Shown here: in pieces, positions 57,508 through 64,000 of the stretch
Layout of the letters: every line of letters starts with the position of its first letter
Position numbering within the stretch: position 1 is the stretch's first letter
The notes under the pieces: generated by a model
Seen by the model: the letters and a program-made list of their open reading frames with translations, nothing else
Databases searched by the model: none
Told to the model about the DNA's origin: nothing
Position numbers and translations under genes: made by a program
NCBI GenBank assembly: GCA_963931925.1
Contig: OZ007569.1
Coordinates: 73,522,118 to 73,586,117 of the forward strand
Source of the DNA: Onchidella celtica
Lineage: Eukaryota > Mollusca > Gastropoda > Systellommatophora > Onchidiidae
Direction of reading: 5' to 3'
DNA: 64,000 nt

Positions 57508-59295
57508 TATTTCAAGTTCTGGGTGTCAATCGCCGAGTCGCGCATTTACTATAAAAACATATTTAGACTAACTTGCCACCCTCCCCCCTGCGAGTCGTGT
57601 TATAGTGTGATGCATAATAATTGGGTGGCAAGCCACCAATCTGGTGCCTACGCCAAGCTTGGCCCTTATGTGTGACTCGAGTAGAAGTCCTGCAGAATCA
57701 AGAGTCTAGAGATGAATGGGAAGGATTACCTAATCCGGTTACCTCCACAAAACACATTAAAGCCCTTTTAATGTGACGGGTGAGAAAAGATTTATAATAA
57801 AAATTATTAAACTTTCAAGAAAAATTACAAACCCTATCCTAAATCCCCAACTTCAAACCTGTGCCTGACCTTTAGTGGTGTACATGTACTTCAACCCAAG
57901 GTAACTGAGAATATTATGATAGAAGCTCAGTCTGAAGATTTTTTTTTTTTTTTTTTTACACAAATCGAGATCTAGATCTAGTAAGTAATGTTTGCTTGCC
58001 TGTGTTATATGTTATATGTGCATAGATCTAGATCTGATCTGATCTTTCGCCGCGGCTTAGGCCTATTCGCTTAAAAATCAAAAGTGTTTGAGGCTTTTAT
58101 AAAATATAAGATGCCCATTTCAAAGCTTGATTGAAGCCCCCAGGTGATATTTCATTGAGAGCAATTTTATAAAAGAAAACAAGCCCAAGGTCTGGAAGGA
58201 TTACTGAATCCATTTATCTTCAGAAAACAAAACTGAGTTCCATTTTTAAGAGGGTTTATTTCATGCTTGGAATTGGAAGGTTAATCACAGAACCAGCAAG
58301 TGAACTAACTCGCGGGGGGGGGGTGGGGGCTTTCCTCTGGGACATGCCTCAACTCAAGTCGCCAGCAGAAACCAGATTCAGTAATCCTCCTGAAGATTTA
58401 GGTAGCAGGAGGAGCAAAGGACAAAAACACAACACAATTTGAAAGGTCTAAAAAGGAGAAATTTGAGATCTTCATAAAATATCCTTTTTCAGTCAGAAGA
58501 AATTTTTGGACATGTTAGCAAATACACTATACAGACATAGTGTGATAAATGTGGGAGTTCTTAATCCTTATAGTTATACATGGCAAGTAATACATGCACA
58601 TACAGTACTACAAGAATTCTCTTAACATATCACTTTAAATGGGTATAATTTGTTCAATGTAGGATCTGCTTTTATTCACAAACTCTTCCCCACTTTGCTT
58701 CACAACCCCAAACAAATGCACGTACTTAAGAGGAAATGAGAAAGGCAACAGAAGCAGGATTTTTCTAATGATGACAAATACTAAATAACTACTAGTAAGT
58801 TAATGAAAAGCCATTGATTTGATGCAGAGTAATTATCAGTCTTGCCATCTGCCTGTTCAGCAAACAGTAGGCCTACTGTGTTATCAACAGTAACAAGTTA
58901 AATCAGCCTTTAAATGGTTAGCTTTTCTCATTTTTTTACATACTGGTACTCTTTATAAGTGAATACTTTGGGCAAGTCATCAATGTCTTTTCAGAACTTT
59001 TACAATCCTGTTGCTTTTGTCCATTTAAAGTCAAAATGTAATTGGAGTATTTCAACATCGAAAGGAAAGAAATTTAAGGAGAGGACTAGAACTTTGACCA
59101 CGAAATCACTTTCTACTTCTACTGTTCTAGGCTGGAGAGAGGGAAATTCTGTTTTCGTAGAGCATGTTTTTTTTTTAGGAGTTATGAGGGATTGAAAACC
59201 TATACTGTCAATGAGAGATTGAAAACCCATACTGTCAATGAAAGATTGAAAACCCATATTGTCAAAGTGTGAATTCACATCATGTTAGTAGTAAT
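57508..59295. other. Intergenic region without recognised genes
   Basis: Holds a T-run at 57938-57957, TCTAGA-type hexamers near 57965-58045, a G-run at 58313-58327 and short ORFs with no motif. The 27-bp tandem repeat at its right end is listed separately. Confidence 0.45.
59188..59272. repeat. 27-bp tandem repeat, three copies
   Basis: Unit GATTGAAAACCCATACTGTC plus AATGAGA, repeated three times with few differences. It gives a spurious repetitive minus-strand ORF. Confidence 0.85.
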
Positions 59296-59743
59296 AGGCC
59301 CATTGTGAGTAATGTCAAAGAGTGTTTTTGTTTTGTACTTCCGTCACCTAAAATGGTGGGTGAATCAGGTGACGAGTGTAACTTCGAGATATATGTCTAA
59401 GTCCAAGCCCGGTTAAAATACCTGCTGGTTGCATTGCAGTTGGCTGTTACGACAAGGGTGGAAAGGATGGATCCAAGCTGGTCAGATTCCCTATCATTAT
59501 ATCAATGTATCATCCGTGTAAACAATGGAGAGGAAGTGAAAGAATTGACTGAACGCCTCCCATGTGCATGAACACACGTCATTGTTTACTGTAGTGAACT
59601 TTTTCCTAGCTTGCAGCCGATTGGCTCGCGACGCCTGAAGTGCTCTCAGTGCAAATCAGCTGACAAATCAAAATCAATGCTATCATCATCATGGTTATGC
59701 GTCGGTCCTGACAGCTAAAATGGCCGATATCCGCAATGGGCCT
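59296..59743. mobile_element. MITE with THAP-domain remnant, 448 bp
   Basis: TIRs AGGCCCATTG and its complement CAATGGGCCT. A plus-strand stretch at 59433-59545 encodes CIAVGCYDKGGKDGSKLVRF then P and, 14 residues on, QWRGSERID. This follows the THAP zinc-finger pattern (Cys-x4-Cys, RFP, Trp), then a stop. A segment near 59580-59650 resembles the interior of MITE family A. THAP domains are found in P- and Kolobok-type transposases, so this looks like a deletion derivative of such an element. Confidence 0.65.
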
Positions 59744-60125
59744 GTAAGTGCCAGATTTTAAAAAAAAAATGCATTTCTGTTCACATCTGACAGGTTAGAT
59801 TGTGCAGTAGTTATACAATAGTTAATTGGTTTTCTACGTGGTGTGGAACATGATTTTTAAGAAAGTATTCTTTTCTGAGCAATATTCTCACTTTTATACT
59901 ATTAAACTTGATATACATGTATTTATTTTTGTCTTAATTTCCACATTCTGTGCATGCTTTTTGCTTGGTATTTAATCAACATGAACTTGTGGCCAATTTT
60001 TGATTGACACCGGCTGTATAAGTATTACTGGCAAGAAGCAATTTGTCCACAGCTTCCACAGTGACTGGTATCACTTACAACTGAATCTTCCATCTTGTGC
60101 ATTTACAATGAATTACATGTCCCAT

Positions 60126-62329
60126 GTCTTAGCCCCAACTCTGTTCAGCATCATGTTCTCTGCAATGCTACAAGAAGCCTTTAGCTCTCCTCCTCAAGGG
60201 GTAAGCATCAAGTACCGAACTGATGGCAGTCTATTCAACCTCAGGAGACTTCAGGCAAAATCCAAAACCAAAAGTACTCAAGTCTGTGACCTACTATTTG
60301 CTGATGATTGTGCACTTCTGGCACACGATGAGGATAGCATGCAAAACTGTGTTAAGTTCTCTAGTGCCTGTGACAACTTTGGCCTCACAATAAGCACAAA
60401 GAAGACGGAAGTGCTCCATCAGCCTACTCCAGACGACAAGTATTCTGTGACCCCAAATATCAAAGTCCATGACAGTCTTCTGAAGGTGTCGGAGAACTTC
60501 ACCTATCTTGGCAGTACACTGTCTTCCGCGGCTCGTGTTGATACTGAAATTCTCTCAAGAATCAGCAAAGCCAGCTCTGCATTTGGCAGGCTTCGAAAGA
60601 GAGTATGGGATGTTGCCGGCATTCGCACAGACACTAAGCTGAAAGTGTACAATGCTGTGGTCCTTCCCACCCTACTCTATGGGGCTGAAACCTGGACAGT
60701 GTACCAATCGCATGCCAGAAAGCTAAATCACTTTCATCTGGCCTGCCTTAGAAAGATCCTAAGGATCAAATGGCAGGATAAAATTCCAGACACTGAGGTC
60801 CTCAAATCAAGACTGGTGTTAGGCAGGGTTGTTTGCTGTCCCCATTTCTGTTTATCCTGGTGATTGATTGGCTTATGAAAGAAACCACCAGTGGAGGAAG
60901 AAATGGCATACAATGGACCCCATGGACACAGCTGGACGATCTAGATTTTGCAGATGACTTGGCACTATTGTCGCACACACACGACCAGATGCAAGCAAAG
61001 ACTACAGTTCTAAACAAAATTTCAGAATCTATTGGATTGAGGATACATCCTGCGAAGTCGAAGGTCCTAAAAATTGTTGCACCCCTAAGCGAACAAGTCA
61101 CAGTAGGAGATCAACCACTGGAAGATGTAGAGTCCTTCTGCTATCTTGGTAGTATCATTGACAATAAGGGAGGAACAGAGGCAGAAGTCAAAGCACGAAT
61201 TGGAAAGGCACAGGCAGCTTTCACATCCTTAAGCAAGATTTGGAGAACCAAGGATATATCTCTAAAAACAAAGCTGAGGATATTCAACTCGAACGTGAAG
61301 TCAGTCCTGTTGTATGGATGTGAGACCTGGAATGCGTCCCAGGCCTGCATAAAGAGAATCCAAGTTTTCATCAACAGATGTTTGAGGAAGCTACTTAAGA
61401 TCAGATGGACAGACAAGGTCAGCAATGAAATTGTATGGAAAAGAACAAGACAGAACCCAGTCAGAGAGGAAATTGGTAGGAGGCGATGGAGATGGATCGG
61501 CCACACTCTCAGGAGGCCAGGAAACAGCATCACGAAGAAGGTATTGGACTGGAATCCCCAGGGCAAGAGATCAAGAGGAAGGCCGCGCGGAACGTGGAGA
61601 AGAGCCAGAGAAAATGATGTGCAACGAAGCGGAAAGACTTGGAATAATGTAAAGAGGCTGGCCCATGATAGAGAGGGATGGAAGGTGTTTGTTGGTGGCC
61701 TATACCCTGATCCAGGGTGAGAAAGGCAATGATGATGATGATGAGGTCCTCAATCGTGCCAAGGAATTGAGCATCTTCTGCCACCTGAAAAAAATTCAGC
61801 TACGTTGGGCAGGACATGTTGTCAGAATGCCCGACTCCAGACTCCCTAAGCAAATCTTCTTCTCTGAGCTCTCCAATGGAACGAGGAATGTTGGGGCCCC
61901 AAAAAGACGTTACAAAGACACTCTCAAGCAATCACTGAAGGCCTTTGCCATTGATGTGAGTGAGTGGGAAAAGCTCTCGCTTGATCGTGCAAATTGGAGG
62001 GCGGCCCTTACCAGAGGCAGCAAAGCATGGGAAGCTGACAGAGTCCAGCAGGCTATCAAAAAAAGAGAACGGCGCAAGAAAAGGCCCAGTGGTACTGAAC
62101 CAACGGAGCACTCTTGTCATTTATGCGGAAGGGTCTGCAGGGCAAAAATAGGACTTATCAGTCACATGAGAAGCCATAAGTCATGAAAGAACAGTCTTTC
62201 CGTTCTGTCCTCTGTGTCCTTTAGTTCTCTTTATTGTCCATGTGTTGAAATTCTCAACAATTTCTGTTCTTTATTCCTCTGGTGTTGTTAAGGTCATCAT
62301 CATACCTGATGGACGAACTATTATTATTA
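60126..62329 (+). pseudogene. Second LINE family, RT fragment with C-terminal C2H2 finger, interrupted
   Basis: TTACATGTCCCAT at 60113-60125 and 62330-62342 is a 13-bp target duplication. The insert starts within the RT domain (VLAPTLFSIMFSAML) and continues with LLFADDCALL (catalytic Asp pair), YLGSTLSSAARVDTEI, LYGAETWTV and RKILRIKWQDKIPDTEVL. It is broken at 60806 by another LINE and resumes in frame at 61743 with NRAKELSIFCHLKKIQLRWA, PKRRYKDTLKQSLKAF and a C2H2-like CHLCGRVC...HMRSH, stop at 62186. A 3' UTR ends in (ATT)n near 62318-62330. It is 5'-truncated and inactive. Confidence 0.9.
60806..61741 (+). mobile_element. Nested non-LTR retrotransposon copy inside the second LINE
   Basis: TGAGGTCCTCAA at 60794-60805 and 61742-61753 flanks it. 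The body matches 34346-35280 with roughly 14 mismatches that I could count over about 930 bases. It is open in one frame to the stop at 61720, with GVRQGC-type sequence, LDFADDLALL and WNPQGKRSRGRPRGTWRR, and the same GAT/ATG tail. Removing it restores the host LINE frame exactly. Confidence 0.92.
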
Positions 62330-62342
62330 TTACATGTCCCAT

Positions 62343-63008
62343 AATTTAATTAATCATTACCTCATCACAGCTGCATTTGTTAAGTTTTAATTATTTTTTT
62401 TTACATTTTATGTTGAGCTCACAAGTTACTTTTGTGGCCTGTTATTTGCAAAGAGCCAAAAGGAATAAAAGTTGCATGGAATACTGAATAGAATGGAGAT
62501 ACATCACCTGTTTAAAGGGGGCCAAATGTTGCATTTTATCAGTTTTCAGATGTAATCAGATTTTAAAAGGTTAACCATTATTCTGTCTTGCATGCAAGTT
62601 TCAAGCCTTAATTTAAGCAATATGGTTTTAAAACAAGCATTTTTATAATCACACGGCACCACAGTCACCAAATTTCTCCTCTAACTGAAGCGCACCTTCT
62701 CAGAATCATGTCGTGACCACCTGTCCTCTTTGAAGTGTTGTAATCATTATTGAAGATATTTTTTTCTTCAAAATAGAGAGAAATGGTTAAGACTTTTGAA
62801 AATAATTCATAATACATTAATAGTAATCCATGTACTTAATAATTCTAAAGGGTCGGAATACAACTTTTATTCCTTTTGTGTTTGACAGGTTGCATTCATC
62901 TTATCCCCGAGGGCGTAAATACACGTGTCTAATTTCTTATCCACAGAACACTTTTGATGTCTTTTCAATAAGAACCGCTTGGATCAGGTGATACAGTGAA
63001 AGGCAGCC
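62343..63008. other. Intergenic or intron sequence with 5' UTR of the zinc-finger gene
   Basis: No coding exon is seen. A pyrimidine stretch ending TTATCCACAG at 62946 is a plausible splice acceptor. The 62 bases from there to the ATG at 63009 would then be the 5' UTR part of the first coding exon. The upstream exon is not identified. Confidence 0.4.
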
Positions 63009-64000
63009 ATGAATCCTGTAACATCCAACAGCATTACCATATGCCTCCCACCATCTCTCAGCATCTCAGAGATCAATGCAGACAACTTGAGAAATGTGGT
63101 GGAAGCTGCTTGTCAGAATTCGCATGATGCCTTCAACCAGGATGGGGAGATCATCCTGTATGTGAAAGAACAAGACCAGGATCTTGATCAGCAGTTCATT
63201 TATGAACCTGTCTCTCAAGAGGGCATGTTTCAAGAGAAAATTGAAAATGGTATGTTGATAGATCCAATGACTGCAGTGCATGGTGGTAGTTTGATCCAGT
63301 TGCCAGAGACTGGGTTAATTCCAACACAGGAAGCCATCATGTTACCTGTTCAAGACAGTGACATGGTAGGAGTGACAGAGAACAGCTTTACCCCAGTGCC
63401 TGAAGCAACACCTGTTCTGCCAGTTCAGGCAACCAAAGCCCCTGTCCAAATTAAAAAGATTCTCACACCAGAAGTCCCTAAGGCTCAGGATAAGAAAGAC
63501 ATTACACCATCCTCTGAAACCAAACCCCACATCAGTAAACTTTCTATGAATAAAGGCATATTAGATAAACTTGACATTAAGAAGTCTATCAGTCCTGTTG
63601 TTATTAAAAAGGACCTTGATGGTGAAAAGGACAATGAGGAAAATGATCCGGCAAATCTGGATTATGAAAAACTGAAAAAACAAAAGCTAACTGGACCCCA
63701 GGGCTCAAAGATTTTTGGGTGCAAAAAATGTAGTTACAGAGCAGCAACAAGAACATTACTGAGGCAGCACATGATCATTCACTCAGACAAGAAATTTCAT
63801 TGCAAAAAGTGTGACTATTCTTGTCACACAGCTAGTCATCTGAAGCGACATATGTTTACTCACTCTCAACACAAACCTATACTTTGTTCACAATGTGGTT
63901 ACTCTTGCACACAGAACTTTCAAATGAAGGCTCATCTCTTACAGCATGAAACCAGCACTCCTTTTCAATGCAAAATCTGCAATGCTACCTATAAAAAAGA
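63009..64000 (+). CDS. C2H2 zinc-finger protein, 5' part (runs past window end)
   Basis: The frame is open from the ATG at 63009 to the window edge, about 330 codons, starting MNPVTSNSITICLPPSLSI. The first 200 residues are acidic and Pro/Thr/Lys-rich without a recognised fold, with repeated Lys-Lys and Pro-Val motifs, like a disordered regulatory region. From about residue 236 tandem C2H2 fingers begin: CKKCSYRAATRTLLRQHMI, CKKCDYSCHTASHLKRHMF, CSQCGYSCTQNFQMKAHLL, and a fourth starting CKICNATY at the edge. The CxxC-(S/D/G)Y spacing resembles vertebrate ZNF/REST-like transcription factors; a specific orthologue cannot be named. Probable nuclear DNA-binding regulator. Confidence 0.85.
   Translation, partial: MNPVTSNSITICLPPSLSISEINADNLRNVVEAACQNSHDAFNQDGEIILYVKEQDQDLDQQFIYEPVSQEGMFQEKIENGMLIDPMTAVHGGSLIQLPETGLIPTQEAIMLPVQDSDMVGVTENSFTPVPEATPVLPVQATKAPVQIKKILTPEVPKAQDKKDITPSSETKPHISKLSMNKGILDKLDIKKSISPVVIKKDLDGEKDNEENDPANLDYEKLKKQKLTGPQGSKIFGCKKCSYRAATRTLLRQHMIIHSDKKFHCKKCDYSCHTASHLKRHMFTHSQHKPILCSQCGYSCTQNFQMKAHLLQHETSTPFQCKICNATYKK

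Overview
The window is intron-rich, AT-rich animal DNA crowded with transposable elements. Spliceosomal GT-AG introns, RING, TRAF-type and C2H2 zinc fingers, a metazoan-type phospholipase B, non-LTR retrotransposons, a tRNA-derived SINE and many terminal-inverted-repeat (TIR) elements are all visible. The mix suggests a marine invertebrate, most likely a lophotrochozoan such as a mollusc. That placement is an inference from gene and repeat style; nothing in the sequence fixes the species.

Host genes. (1) 246-4179 (+): the 3' part of a gene whose exons join in phase to link tetratricopeptide repeats (TPR) to a trypsin-like domain with a recognisable His/Asp/Ser triad and a long helical insertion. 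(2) 5971-25058 (-): a complete 13-exon phospholipase B1-like secreted GDSL lipase. Every exon junction is phase-consistent and yields 405 residues. (3) 28045-36798 (+): a complete 4-exon RING plus TRAF-type zinc-finger protein of 175 residues. (4) 63009-64000 (+): the start of a C2H2 zinc-finger gene that runs off the right edge. Genes 1 and 2 converge; genes 2 and 3 diverge across about 3 kb.

Mobile DNA fills most of the rest. A Tigger/pogo element with intact TIRs and TA target duplications lies at 37062-39574. Three target-primed LINE insertions have readable target-site duplications: 34057-35280, 60126-62329, and 60806-61741, which is nested inside the previous one. The first and third are near-identical. 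A composite TIR element (28517-31583, 8-bp duplication) carries its own LINE and splits an older LINE inside intron 1 of the RING gene. Small hAT-like, THAP-fragment-bearing and foldback elements sit in the phospholipase introns and between genes.

The largest unexplained structure is 42759-50092. It holds three adjacent copies of a non-coding foldback element with arms of about 1.3 kb. Its ends are GC-rich arrays of short palindromic motifs, and one copy is interrupted by a solo-LTR-like insertion with a 5-bp duplication. No CRISPR array, operon or prokaryotic feature is present. The best candidates for something undescribed are the TPR-protease architecture and this foldback family.
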